Origin: Halomonas sp. S3-1-1
GTDB taxonomy: Bacteria > Pseudomonadota > Gammaproteobacteria > Pseudomonadales > Halomonadaceae
Length of the DNA: 64,000 nt
Assembly (NCBI RefSeq): GCF_023757625.1
Contig: NZ_JALGBZ010000001.1
Coordinates: forward strand, 434,001-498,000
Direction of reading: 5' to 3'
Shown: positions 1 to 8,509 of the stretch, in pieces
Layout of the letters: each line of letters begins with the position of its first letter
Position numbering within the stretch: the stretch's first letter is position 1
The notes under the pieces: generated by a model
The model's database searches: none
Told to the model about the DNA's origin: nothing
The model's input: only the letters and a program-made list of their open reading frames with translations
Translations under genes and position numbers: made by a program

Positions 1-423
1 GGGGGCCGGGAGATGATTGGTGCTATTGAGGCATATAGCGCGTGCCAGCCCCAGCGCGTTGTGGCAGTTCCGTCACTGGGATCCCAGCGCTACCATTCCG
101 CGCTGGCCGAGTGCGCTGTCGTTATAGGTAACTCATCAAGCGGTATCATCGAAGCACCTAGCTTTTTTGCGCCCACCGTCAATATCGGTCAGCGGCAAGC
201 CGGTCGTCTGGCCGCTGCGTCCGTGATTCATTGTGAGTCGACATTAACGTCGATTCGATGGGCCATTCAGCACGCGCTGAGCCCTGAGGTTCGCTCCGAC
301 ACTCAACGTTTTCAAAACCCCTATGGGCAAGGGGATGCAGCCGGTCGCGTTATCGACATGCTGTTATCCATGCCTTTGACCACGATCAAGCGCTTTCATG
401 ACTACTTGGGGGAGCCGTATTGA
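1..423 (+). CDS. UDP-sugar 2-epimerase (hydrolysing), NeuC/LegG family, 3' part only
   Basis: The reading frame is open from base 1, so the start lies outside the window and only about 140 C-terminal residues are seen. The motif GNSSSGIIEAP followed by a conserved NIGxRQxGR stretch is the hallmark of the UDP-GlcNAc 2-epimerase fold. In nonulosonic acid pathways the hydrolysing form releases a free 2-epimerised sugar (ManNAc or 2,4-diacetamido-2,4,6-trideoxymannose) for condensation with phosphoenolpyruvate. It overlaps the downstream synthase by 4 nt (TTGA), indicating translational coupling. LegG is favoured over NeuC because a PtmE-like gene lies in the same operon, but the sugar specificity cannot be read from the sequence. 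Confidence 0.85.
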   Translation, partial: GGREMIGAIEAYSACQPQRVVAVPSLGSQRYHSALAECAVVIGNSSSGIIEAPSFFAPTVNIGQRQAGRLAAASVIHCESTLTSIRWAIQHALSPEVRSDTQRFQNPYGQGDAAGRVIDMLLSMPLTTIKRFHDYLGEPY

Positions 424-1493
424 TATCCGATAAGGTATTTATCATTGCCGAAGCTGGCGTTAACCATAATGGCGACCGCAAGCTTGCCTTTGATCTCGTA
501 GACGCTGCCGCCGCCTCTGGTGCCGATGCCGTAAAGTTTCAAACCTTTAACGCAAAGCGGCTAGCCGCTGATTCGGCACCCAAAGCTGCTTATCAACAGC
601 AGGCCACCGAAGCCGGCGAGAGCCAGCTTGCCATGCTGCAGGCGTTAGAGCTGCCCCTGGAGTGGCACGAGCCGCTCCAGCGCCATGCGCATCAGCGTGG
701 AATCGAGTTTCTTTCGACCGCCTTTGACCTGCAGAGTCTAGCGTTTCTGGAAACGCTGGGGCTGCCTTTCTACAAGGTTCCCTCGGGGGAGATAACCAAT
801 GCACCGCTGCTATGGGCTTTTGCCCATACCAGAAAGCCACTCGTTGTTTCTACAGGCATGGCATCGCTGTCGGAGATTGAGCAGGCATTGGCGATCATCA
901 GTCACGCCATCCGAAGCGACCAGCCGCCTCAGGGGATGGGGGAAGTGTGGCGAAACTGGAGTGAGCAAGCGGCACGCGAAGTGCTATCGGATCGGGTCAG
1001 CCTTCTGCACTGCACTTCGCAATACCCGACCCCCATGGCGGAAGTCAATTTAAGAGCTATGGATACGCTTTCCAGCGTGTTTGGTCTGCCGGTGGGTTAT
1101 TCCGATCATACCCAGGATTTACTGATCCCGATTGCCGCCACCGCTCGAGAGGCCACAATCATCGAAAAGCATTTTACTCTGGATCGCCAGTTGCCAGGAC
1201 CAGATCACAAAGCGTCCCTGGAACCCGATGAACTCACCCATATGGTCGATGCCATTAGACAGGTAAGTCTCGCGCTGGGCGATGGTTACAAGGCGCCTCA
1301 ACCAAGCGAATGGCAAACACGCGATGCCGTCCGCCAGCAGTTAGTAGCTCGTCGCTCGATAAAATATGGAGAGACATTCACGCTGGACAACATGACCACC
1401 GCCAGGGCTGGTCGAGGCGAGCCTGCCTACCTCTACTGGGATTATCTGGGCAAACAAGCGATCCGCGATTATCGAGAGGGTGAAATGTTGTGA
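420..1493 (+). CDS. N-acetylneuraminate / N,N'-diacetyllegionaminate synthase (NeuB/LegI family)
   Basis: Condenses phosphoenolpyruvate with a 6-carbon amino sugar to give a 9-carbon nonulosonic acid. The 357-residue product opens with FIIAEAGVNHNGD, typical of the NeuB TIM barrel. It contains KFQTF and the GYSDHT motif, and ends in an antifreeze-like SAF domain (about residues 295-357). The start is a TTG at 420 overlapping the TGA stop of the epimerase gene; no ATG fits the conserved N terminus. It overlaps the next gene by 4 nt (GTGA). With the neighbouring CMP-sugar synthetase and flagellin, the likely job is making legionaminic-type sugar for flagellin glycosylation. Confidence 0.92.
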   Translation: MISDKVFIIAEAGVNHNGDRKLAFDLVDAAAASGADAVKFQTFNAKRLAADSAPKAAYQQQATEAGESQLAMLQALELPLEWHEPLQRHAHQRGIEFLSTAFDLQSLAFLETLGLPFYKVPSGEITNAPLLWAFAHTRKPLVVSTGMASLSEIEQALAIISHAIRSDQPPQGMGEVWRNWSEQAAREVLSDRVSLLHCTSQYPTPMAEVNLRAMDTLSSVFGLPVGYSDHTQDLLIPIAATAREATIIEKHFTLDRQLPGPDHKASLEPDELTHMVDAIRQVSLALGDGYKAPQPSEWQTRDAVRQQLVARRSIKYGETFTLDNMTTARAGRGEPAYLYWDYLGKQAIRDYREGEML

Positions 1494-2137
1494 ATGCCCC
1501 TCCCGTCATTCTTTTGGGAGCCGGAGGTCACGGCAAGGTCGTTCTCGATCTTTTACGACGTATCGGGCGCCCCGTCATCGGCGTGTGCGACCCAATATTT
1601 GAACACAAAGCGGGTGGCTTCTGGCGAGGTATTCCAGTATTAGGCGGCGATGGCGACTTGTTATGCCACGCAACTGACACGGTAGAACTTGCCAATGGAG
1701 TCGGAAGTTTGCCCGGCCAGTCCACGCGCCACCATCTGCACGAGCGACTCATTGCTCTGGGTTACCGCTTCGCGACCCTGGTTCATCCCTGTTCCGTACT
1801 TTCTGAAAGCGTGATTATGGGGCGCGGCGCACAAGTCATGGCCGGATGTGTCATCCAGGCTGACGTGCAAATAGGAGAGGGCACCCTGGTCAATACAGCT
1901 GCGCATATCGATCATGACTGTCAGTTGGGTAGGCATGTGCATATCGCCCCCGGCGCTGTGCTATCGGGAGGTATCAGGATCGCGGATAACGTTCATATAG
2001 GCCCTAATGCCACGATCATTCAGGGGATCACTATCGGTGCCGGCGCCGTCATCGGCGCGGGGACAACGGTGCTGCACGACCTGCCCGAGTATCATCAACT
2101 CATCGGTCAGGCACCGCGTTCGCCAACCCCCTTATGA
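1490..2137 (+). CDS. Sugar acetyltransferase, NeuD/PglD/LegH family (left-handed beta helix)
   Basis: A 215-residue protein with an N-terminal Rossmann-like PglD_N domain (ILLGAGGHGKVVLDLL near residues 6-21). It is followed by hexapeptide repeats of a left-handed beta helix (about residues 90-205), including the conserved HIDHDCQLG with the catalytic-type His. In legionaminic or bacillosamine pathways this family N-acetylates the UDP-4-amino sugar; in sialic acid clusters NeuD homologues O-acetylate. The start is GTG at 1490, overlapping the synthase stop by 4 nt. The operon position supports a role in nonulosonic acid synthesis; the acceptor is not decidable from the sequence. Confidence 0.85.
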   Translation: MNAPPVILLGAGGHGKVVLDLLRRIGRPVIGVCDPIFEHKAGGFWRGIPVLGGDGDLLCHATDTVELANGVGSLPGQSTRHHLHERLIALGYRFATLVHPCSVLSESVIMGRGAQVMAGCVIQADVQIGEGTLVNTAAHIDHDCQLGRHVHIAPGAVLSGGIRIADNVHIGPNATIIQGITIGAGAVIGAGTTVLHDLPEYHQLIGQAPRSPTPL

Positions 2138-2165
2138 TAAACAATGGATGGAGGCACTGTCGTTA

Positions 2166-3218
2166 ATGAAACAGTGGGAAAAAGCGCTGGTCAGCACCGG
2201 CACAAGCTTAAACGACGCGATCAAGGTACTGGATGGCGCCGCCCTGCGTATTGTTCTCGTGGTCGATCAGCAGCGAAAGCTTTTGGGTACACTCACCGAT
2301 GGCGATCTACGCCGTGCCTTGATCAGTCATCAGCCGCTCGAGTCGGCGGTAGATGATGCCATGAATCCTAATCCCAAGGTGGCAACGCTGAACTGGAGCC
2401 GTGAACGGCTACTTCACGTCATGGAGCAAGGGCAGCTTCTGCAGCTGCCGATTGTGGATGATCACCAGCGCCTCATTGGGCTGGAAAGCCTACATGACTT
2501 GCTAAACCCCCCAGCTTATAGCAATCCAGTTTTTCTCATGGCGGGCGGATTTGGTACACGTTTACGGCCCTTGACCAACGATTGCCCCAAGCCGATGCTC
2601 AAGGTGGGCGACAAACCTATTCTCCAAACAATTGTCGAAAGCTTCATCAAAGCGGGTTTTCACCGTTTTTATATTTCGACCCATTACATGCCCGAAATGA
2701 TTCGCGCGCATTTCGGGGATGGCCGCTTGTGGGGAGTATCTATTCAATATATACATGAAGAGAGGCCGCTGGGAACGGGAGGCGCTTTGGGACTTTTACC
2801 CAAGGCAGAAATAGACCAGCCGCTTTTCATGATGAACGGTGACTTGCTCACCACGCTCAACTTTGAAAGTTTACTCCAGTTTCATCAGGATCATCCCGCC
2901 AGTGCGACCATGTGTGTACGGGAATATGAGCATCAGGTTCCCTATGGTGTCATCGAAGGTAAAGGCCATCACATTATCTCCATGGTAGAAAAGCCATTGC
3001 AGCGCTTTTTTGTTAATGCGGGCATTTATTTACTTGACCCTGAACTAGTGCAGCGGGCTTTGCCTAATCACCCCATTGATATGCCTACCGTACTTGAAAA
3101 TGAAATAGCGGCTCAGCGCAACGTCAACATGTTTCCTATTCATGAATACTGGTTAGATATAGGTCGAATGGAGGAGTTTACGCGTGCTCAAAAGGATATA
3201 GCCGGTAGCCTGCAATGA
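2166..3218 (+). CDS. ptmE: CBS-pair sugar nucleotidyltransferase (PtmE-like)
   Basis: About 350 residues. An N-terminal pair of CBS domains (residues 1-115, with TLTDGDLRRALI) is fused to a nucleotidyltransferase domain starting FLMAGGFGTRLRPLT, with the sugar-phosphate and metal-binding pattern of RmlA/GCD1 enzymes. This architecture is that of Campylobacter PtmE, which makes GDP-glucosamine for legionaminic acid synthesis; that function is inferred by family. The chosen ATG at 2166 (MKQWEKAL) matches the usual N terminus of the family; an in-frame ATG at 2148 is possible, and a GGAGG lies just after it. Reading further upstream would run through the acetyltransferase gene in another frame. 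Its stop overlaps the next start (ATGA). Confidence 0.85.
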   Translation: MKQWEKALVSTGTSLNDAIKVLDGAALRIVLVVDQQRKLLGTLTDGDLRRALISHQPLESAVDDAMNPNPKVATLNWSRERLLHVMEQGQLLQLPIVDDHQRLIGLESLHDLLNPPAYSNPVFLMAGGFGTRLRPLTNDCPKPMLKVGDKPILQTIVESFIKAGFHRFYISTHYMPEMIRAHFGDGRLWGVSIQYIHEERPLGTGGALGLLPKAEIDQPLFMMNGDLLTTLNFESLLQFHQDHPASATMCVREYEHQVPYGVIEGKGHHIISMVEKPLQRFFVNAGIYLLDPELVQRALPNHPIDMPTVLENEIAAQRNVNMFPIHEYWLDIGRMEEFTRAQKDIAGSLQ

Positions 3219-3919
3219 GAGAACATATAAAGCGCATTGGTACACTGGCCATCATTCCTGCACGTAAAGATAGTAAGCGGCTACCTCGGAAAAATGTGCT
3301 TGCTTTGGCAGGAAAACCGTTAATAAGCTGGTCGATTGATGAGGCTTTGAAAACACACTTGGTGGATCTGGTGGTAGTGACCTCTGATGATGAAGACGTC
3401 ATTTCGATTGCCAAGGCTTATCAGAGCCCAAAGGTCGCAACTATCCAGCGACCAACAGAACTCGCTACCGATACGGCTAAAAGCATCGACGTTGTTATTC
3501 ATGCTTTAATAGAGATGGAAGCGCGAGGAGTTTATCCTGAGCGTGTCGTTTTATTGCAACCAACGTCTCCATTAAGGACAGTAAGTGACATCGAAGGCGC
3601 CGTTCGGCTGTTTGTCGAGATGCGGGCTACAAATGTCGTATCGGTTTGTGAGGTAGATCACCCCACCGCTTGGTGCGGCAAGGTCGATGAAAGTCTGAGA
3701 CTTGTGGGAATTGATCTTTCAGTCTCGCGTTCTCAGGAAGCTGAAAAAGAATATCGTTTGAATGGTGCTATATATATCGTGACTCCATACGCTCTCAAGG
3801 AGAAGCGCCAGCTGGTGACCGATAGTGCAAAGGTATTTATAATGGATAAAAAGAAGTCGCTGGACATCGACGATATTTTTGACTTTAAACAGTGTGAGTT
3901 TTTTTTAAATCATTTATAA
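3215..3919 (+). CDS. CMP-nonulosonate cytidylyltransferase (NeuA/LegF family)
   Basis: Activates a nonulosonic acid with CTP to the CMP-sugar used by glycosyltransferases. The 234-residue protein has the family N terminus IPARKDSKRLPRKN, the LQPTSPLR motif near residue 110 and the RLNGAIYI segment of CMP-sugar synthetases. It is coupled to the upstream gene by an ATGA overlap and is the last gene of the operon. Base composition is visibly more AT-rich than the housekeeping genes further right, suggesting that the glycan genes were acquired by transfer. Substrate (legionaminate rather than sialate) is inferred from the PtmE-like neighbour. Confidence 0.88.
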   Translation: MREHIKRIGTLAIIPARKDSKRLPRKNVLALAGKPLISWSIDEALKTHLVDLVVVTSDDEDVISIAKAYQSPKVATIQRPTELATDTAKSIDVVIHALIEMEARGVYPERVVLLQPTSPLRTVSDIEGAVRLFVEMRATNVVSVCEVDHPTAWCGKVDESLRLVGIDLSVSRSQEAEKEYRLNGAIYIVTPYALKEKRQLVTDSAKVFIMDKKKSLDIDDIFDFKQCEFFLNHL

Positions 3920-4153
3920 AGTGAAGTAAGAAATAGTGTGTTCCAGCACTTTTGCGAGCGCCTTGATCTTCCATATGTTGTTTACGCATTCAGAAAAATA
4001 GTGATTGAATAGAAGAGTTTGGCTTGAATTTTAAAACCGCTTTTTAAGTTTGGTCAAACAGCTTTCGATAAATTTTAGGGGAAGCTACTGAGCATCGCTA
4101 TTTTACGAGTTACAAGAGGGCATGGCATTTTGAGCTTTCCAAAAAATACAGTA

Positions 4154-5632
4154 TTAGCGAATAAGATTAAGTAATTCCAAAACGTTCTGCGATGACTGGT
4201 TTGCCTGAGCCAAAAGAGCATCACCAGCTTGTTGTAAAATCTGGCTCTTGACCAAACGGCTGCTTTCTCTCGCATAGTCGGTATCCATGATACGAGATTG
4301 GGCGGCATACAGCGTCGTGGTCTGGTTTTCGCTGCCTTCAATCGCACTCTCAAGTCTATTTTGCTTGGCGCCATAATGTCCGCGGTAATCATCTACGGTT
4401 TGTAGCGCGGATTGAAGATGTGACAGCGCCTCGCGCGCACCCTCAATCGAGTCCAGTGAAATATCTTCTAGCCCTAGCGAACGGTGGTCGGCAGGGGTCG
4501 CCTTGATAGTCACGCTTTCAAGCTCGTTGCCATAAGTTGCGCGCGTGATGATGGTCGTCGGCTGGCTGATAGGCGCTGATGTGGGCTCAGGCTCTACTAA
4601 CTCGATGGGCATCTCGTCCCAGGTCGCCTTGGCGTAAAATATCCCGCGCCCAACCACCAGTAGCATTAAAGGCTCGGTGGTCTTGTCGATGGTGATAACT
4701 TCATCCATCTCCGGTGCGGTGACATTAGAAAGATCGCCGTTATTGAAGTCCTCTCCATCCTCTGGATCAAACGCGCGGTCTCGATCGCCGCTATAAGTAA
4801 TTCTCATGCCGTTGTAATCAAAATCGACGGGTGGATTGTCGATATCATACTGACCTGTTGCGTCATGAAATACCGAGGCATCGTAAGTAGCCCCCGGCAA
4901 GAGACCATTCTCGGTCGTCATCAAACTATTCGCCGAGGCAATGTCATCAATGTTACGCGATGCCCAGACTTCGTCGGTCGGGCTTTCATTCGAACCAATG
5001 ATCGGCGTACCGACCAGGTGTTTACCGTCCAACGTAAAAAGCTGCAAATCGTCATCGACCTTGAGGGAGTCCATTTCGATACGCACCTGAGTGGCCCCGG
5101 CTGGAATATAAGCAAGCGGAACGATGCCGGAGTGGAAATTCTGGATTTCATCGTCCAACTTGGCCGTAATATGCTCAGTATTTCCCAGACGGGCCGGTGC
5201 CGGTGCCGGTTTGGACGGCGCCAAAGGCGTTTTGCCAAACGCTTCTGTCGTATTGGCGATACGGTCGATCTCTTCCCGCAGTTGTATGTATTCGCCGTTA
5301 ATAGCGGCGCGGTCACTTGAGGAAAGCGTTGCTGTCGCGGCCTGGACGGCTAAACGATTGGCGCGATGGAGCAGGTTATTGATGCTATTCAGTCCGCCTT
5401 CAGCCGTCTGTATCAGGCTGATACCATCATTCATGCCTCGCTGTGATTGGGCGTTGGCTCTAATACTACTTTCCATTTTGTTGGCGATCGCACGTCCCGC
5501 GGCATCATCCTTGGAGCTGTTGATGCGCAAACTGGATGACAGGCGTTGTATTGCTGTTTGAGCAGAATTTCGAGCCGTGACTCGATTGTGCTGTAAAGCA
5601 AGACTCGTCATATTGGTGGTGATGCCCATCAT
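4154..5632 (-). CDS. Flagellin with a large Pro-bracketed central insertion domain
   Basis: The 492-residue product has the conserved flagellin ends: N-terminal D0/D1 (about 1-135, with SAQTAIQRLSSSLRINSSKDDAAG) and C-terminal D1/D0 (about 370-492, ending in QSSQNVLELLNLIR). Between them lies about 200 residues of acidic, beta-rich sequence (150-348) flanked by two Pro-rich linkers (136-148 and 346-360), so the exposed D2/D3 region appears to be a discrete folded domain. It converges on the nonulosonic acid operon, which suggests the filament is glycosylated. Two adjacent ATGs (5632, 5629) are possible starts. No clear sigma-28 or sigma-54 promoter was found upstream; no other flagellar gene is nearby. 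Confidence 0.92.
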   Translation of the reverse strand: MMGITTNMTSLALQHNRVTARNSAQTAIQRLSSSLRINSSKDDAAGRAIANKMESSIRANAQSQRGMNDGISLIQTAEGGLNSINNLLHRANRLAVQAATATLSSSDRAAINGEYIQLREEIDRIANTTEAFGKTPLAPSKPAPAPARLGNTEHITAKLDDEIQNFHSGIVPLAYIPAGATQVRIEMDSLKVDDDLQLFTLDGKHLVGTPIIGSNESPTDEVWASRNIDDIASANSLMTTENGLLPGATYDASVFHDATGQYDIDNPPVDFDYNGMRITYSGDRDRAFDPEDGEDFNNGDLSNVTAPEMDEVITIDKTTEPLMLLVVGRGIFYAKATWDEMPIELVEPEPTSAPISQPTTIITRATYGNELESVTIKATPADHRSLGLEDISLDSIEGAREALSHLQSALQTVDDYRGHYGAKQNRLESAIEGSENQTTTLYAAQSRIMDTDYARESSRLVKSQILQQAGDALLAQANQSSQNVLELLNLIR

Positions 5633-5847
5633 GGAGTAGCTGCTCCGATTGCTTCTAATCCTGGATTACGAAACCGCTCTACAGAAACCTGGTGACGTAC
5701 TGATCGCTTCCCCCATAGTAAGGACGCTCCATGCGATTACGCGTGGAAGCCTTCGCACTCCACTGTACTGTTATTACTGCGTTTTATATCGTTTATTAGC
5801 GACAGCATTGCCCTCTAATTTCCCATTTCATGGATTACAGGCGCTTA

Positions 5848-7797
5848 CTAGGAGCCGCTGTGGGCCAGCTCCGGCGTATATTCCTTTTCACCCACCTTGA
5901 ATCGCCCCACCATTTCCGCCATATCCACCGCTTGGTCATCCAGCGAGCCGCTGGCGGTCGCCACTTCCTCAACCAAGGCTGCATTTTGCTGAGTGACTTC
6001 GTCGAGCTGGGCAAGCGCTTGATTGATTTGCTCGATACCCGATGACTGCTCGTTCGAGGCGGCGGATATCTCGGTGACCAGAGACGCCGTGTGCTGGGCG
6101 CGTTCGGCGATGGTCGTAAGCGCCTCGCTGGTCGAGTTCACCAGGTTTGAGCCATCTCTAATGCTGTCGACGTTGTTGTCGATTAAAAGCCGGATCTGCT
6201 TGGCTTCTTCTGCGCTGCGGCTGGCCAGATTGCGCACTTCCGACGCTACCACCGCAAATCCGCGACCTTGCTCTCCGGCGCGTGCTGCTTCAACGGAGGC
6301 ATTGAGCGCAAGAATGTTGGTCTGAAACGCGATGTTATCGATTGCCTCGATGATGGTAGTGACTTTCTGGTTCGCCTGATGGATCTGCTCCATGGCCGTA
6401 CGCGCCTGCTGGGCGACGTGGCTTGTTTCATTGGCCTGGTCGGCCATGTCTTGGGTAGACAGACGCGCCTGCTGAGCAGTATCCGCACTTTGCCTGACGT
6501 TGGCGGTGATCTGCTCCATGCTCGAGGCAGTTTGTACCAGCGAAGAAGACTGCTCTTCGGTGCGCTGGGCAAGGTCGGCATTACCCTTGGCGATTTCCTT
6601 ACTGGCAAGCTCAACGGAAAGCGCACTCTGTTTGATGCTGGCGACCAGCTCTTCGGTTTTGGACGTCGAGTCGTTAAAAGCCAGATAGAGCGTTGAGAGC
6701 TCGTCGCTACCCGGCACCGCCAGGCGCTGGGTCAAATCACCGCCGCGATTTTGAATGTTTTCCAGCGCGGCTTGAAGCGGGCGCGTGATGCTGCGCACGA
6801 TTAAAAACGCCAGCAGCAGGGCCAACAGGGTGGCGGCAAGAAAAGCGACCAGATAGAGGATCAACCCACGGATCGCCTCGCTGTGCAGCTGCTGGGCCGT
6901 ACCGAGCAGGTGGTTCGAAGCCTGCTGGGCTACTTCGTTGATTTGATCGATGAATTGGGTTTGCTGATCGAACCAGGTCTGGTGATTGACGCCAAAGCCA
7001 CCGGCCACGCCGCGCTCCATGGCGATCTGGCGCATAGCGGCTAGGCTTTGTGCCAGCGGGCTTTGACGTACCTCGGCCAGCCGCTGCGAAAGCTCTGGCG
7101 TTGCGAGCATCTCGAAGCTGCGAAGATAGGCGCTCGAGCGGCCCGCCAGCGAGAGAAAGTTGCTATAAGCAGCGGGAGAGAGCGTATCGGTACTAAAAGC
7201 GGTGGTTAGCACCGCGCGCTCGATGCCGGCGAGCTCTTTGACGTTGAGCAGGTGGTAGTTGGCGTTGAGCTGACGAACGATCTCGCCGCGCTCTACGCTG
7301 AACGTCAGGCGGCTAACGATATCGATCAACAGCGCGTTGATCCCGGAATAGTAAGCGGTCGACTGGTCGCCGCTCACGCCCAGCCGGTCGACCTGTTGGC
7401 GTACGGTGGCGAGTTCGCTTAGCTGCTGCTCGGCTTGTGTCACCTGCGTTTTGAGCGCGGCATCGGCGTCGGTAAAGGTGAAATCGGCCAGATACGTGTC
7501 GAGGTGATCGAGCTCCTGGTCGGTTTGGCGACGCTGCTCGGGAAGCTCGACGCGAAAGTTCTGCCCGCCGCTGCCCAGGAAGGCGGCCGACATGCCGCGT
7601 TCGCGCTGAAGCTCGTGTACCAGCTCGCCGGCGTGCTGGCTCAGGGTTGTCATTCGTTGCAGCGCGTTCATTCTTGCAGCCGTCTCACTGCGCTCCAAAA
7701 TGCCGGAGGCCGCCAGCCACACCATCGTGAGCAGCGGTAGAAACAGCACGAGAATGAATTTACGTCCCATGGGGATACGGTGTAATGCCTTGAGCAT
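5848..7797 (-). CDS. Methyl-accepting chemotaxis protein with NIT sensor domain
   Basis: A 649-residue chemoreceptor. It has an N-terminal membrane helix (about 13-32) and a periplasmic all-helical domain with the [17 protein letters not shown] signature of the nitrate/nitrite-sensing NIT family (about 50-290). A second membrane helix follows (about 310-335), then HAMP, then the MCP signalling domain with the highly conserved hairpin tip ([35 protein letters not shown]). The C terminus lacks an NWETF-type CheR-tethering pentapeptide. A sigma-28-type promoter about 70 nt upstream ties it to the flagellar regulon. The ligand is not known; NIT domains have been linked to nitrate and nitrite but not exclusively. 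Confidence 0.95.
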   Translation of the reverse strand: MLKALHRIPMGRKFILVLFLPLLTMVWLAASGILERSETAARMNALQRMTTLSQHAGELVHELQRERGMSAAFLGSGGQNFRVELPEQRRQTDQELDHLDTYLADFTFTDADAALKTQVTQAEQQLSELATVRQQVDRLGVSGDQSTAYYSGINALLIDIVSRLTFSVERGEIVRQLNANYHLLNVKELAGIERAVLTTAFSTDTLSPAAYSNFLSLAGRSSAYLRSFEMLATPELSQRLAEVRQSPLAQSLAAMRQIAMERGVAGGFGVNHQTWFDQQTQFIDQINEVAQQASNHLLGTAQQLHSEAIRGLILYLVAFLAATLLALLLAFLIVRSITRPLQAALENIQNRGGDLTQRLAVPGSDELSTLYLAFNDSTSKTEELVASIKQSALSVELASKEIAKGNADLAQRTEEQSSSLVQTASSMEQITANVRQSADTAQQARLSTQDMADQANETSHVAQQARTAMEQIHQANQKVTTIIEAIDNIAFQTNILALNASVEAARAGEQGRGFAVVASEVRNLASRSAEEAKQIRLLIDNNVDSIRDGSNLVNSTSEALTTIAERAQHTASLVTEISAASNEQSSGIEQINQALAQLDEVTQQNAALVEEVATASGSLDDQAVDMAEMVGRFKVGEKEYTPELAHSGS

Positions 7798-8509
7798 TTG
7801 CCTATCTCTTGCACGGTGGCGGGAGTGGGTATGCCTTTGGAATTAATCGATGTTAATCCAGAAGTTGATTTTTTATCGGCAGGCTATAGGCGAAATTGAG
7901 CAAAATAATACAATTTAGATAGAAAGGAATCGATTCAAACGTTTGATTTATCTCGAATCGTGGGCTTGGGAGAAGGCGCAATTGGAGTCGATACGACTAA
8001 AGCTCGCCCCAGGTTGAAAAGCGGTTAGACAGCGCTATGTGGCAAGTGACGATTCGGTTGAAAACTTTGCTAACGTAGAGATAAAAAGACATCTTTTCGA
8101 CAAATGGAAAACCAAACAGTGGCGTGTTTTTTATTTATCAAATATTAATAATAATCGCCGATTTATTTAATCCATGTTGTATCTTTTAATACCGTTTGAT
8201 GAGTTTTGCCTTATGCAAGTACAAGAGCGCTCAAAATTGGCCCGATTTCTATACGAGCTTTTTTAAATTAACAGGTTGAATAGGCGTAAATAGCAGCTAA
8301 ATAACGGTAAAAAGCGCTTTGACTGCGGGGTTGATAGGTTAAAGTCGTTGAAATGAGCAAGTTGGCGTTGTGATCATAACGTGCGTTATAGGGTAGTCGT
8401 TTACGGGTTGCAAGCCTTTTTATATTGGCTACCTTAACACTACACCTTTATAGCGCTTTTAAAGCGTTATTTATCGATCTGAAGTTTAATCATACAAGGA
8501 GTGGATTAG
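7798..8509. other. 712-nt AT-rich intergenic region between chemoreceptor and ectD
   Basis: Divergent control region. It holds the sigma-28 promoter of the chemoreceptor at its left end, a perfect palindrome AAAGCGCTTT at 8311-8320, and the inverted repeat CGCTTT-T-AAAGCG at 8454-8466, 44 nt before the ectD start. No open frame with a ribosome binding site was seen. The composition is much more AT-rich than the flanking genes. A promoter for ectD must lie here but no single sigma-70 or sigma-S match stands out. Confidence 0.6.
7873..7899 (-). promoter_or_regulatory. Sigma-28 (FliA) promoter of the chemoreceptor gene
   Basis: On the minus strand, TCAATTTC is followed by an 11-nt spacer and GCCGATAA. 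The -10 element is a perfect match to the enterobacterial FliA consensus, the spacing is right, and the -35 matches TAAAGTTT at 5 of 8 positions. It lies 76 nt before the chemoreceptor start codon. Confidence 0.75.

Noticed and set aside
2007..2165. Extended 5' end for the PtmE-like gene
   Set aside because: The extra residues overlap the acetyltransferase gene in another frame and do not resemble a CBS domain; the family start is at 2166 or 2148.
3920..4153. Terminator or small gene between the CMP-sugar synthetase and flagellin
   Set aside because: The 234-nt AT-rich gap shows no clear stem with a T run and no open frame with a ribosome site.
5720..5760. Sigma-54 promoter before flagellin
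   Set aside because: A TGC...CGTG pattern exists on the plus strand, but the invariant GG of the -24 element is missing.
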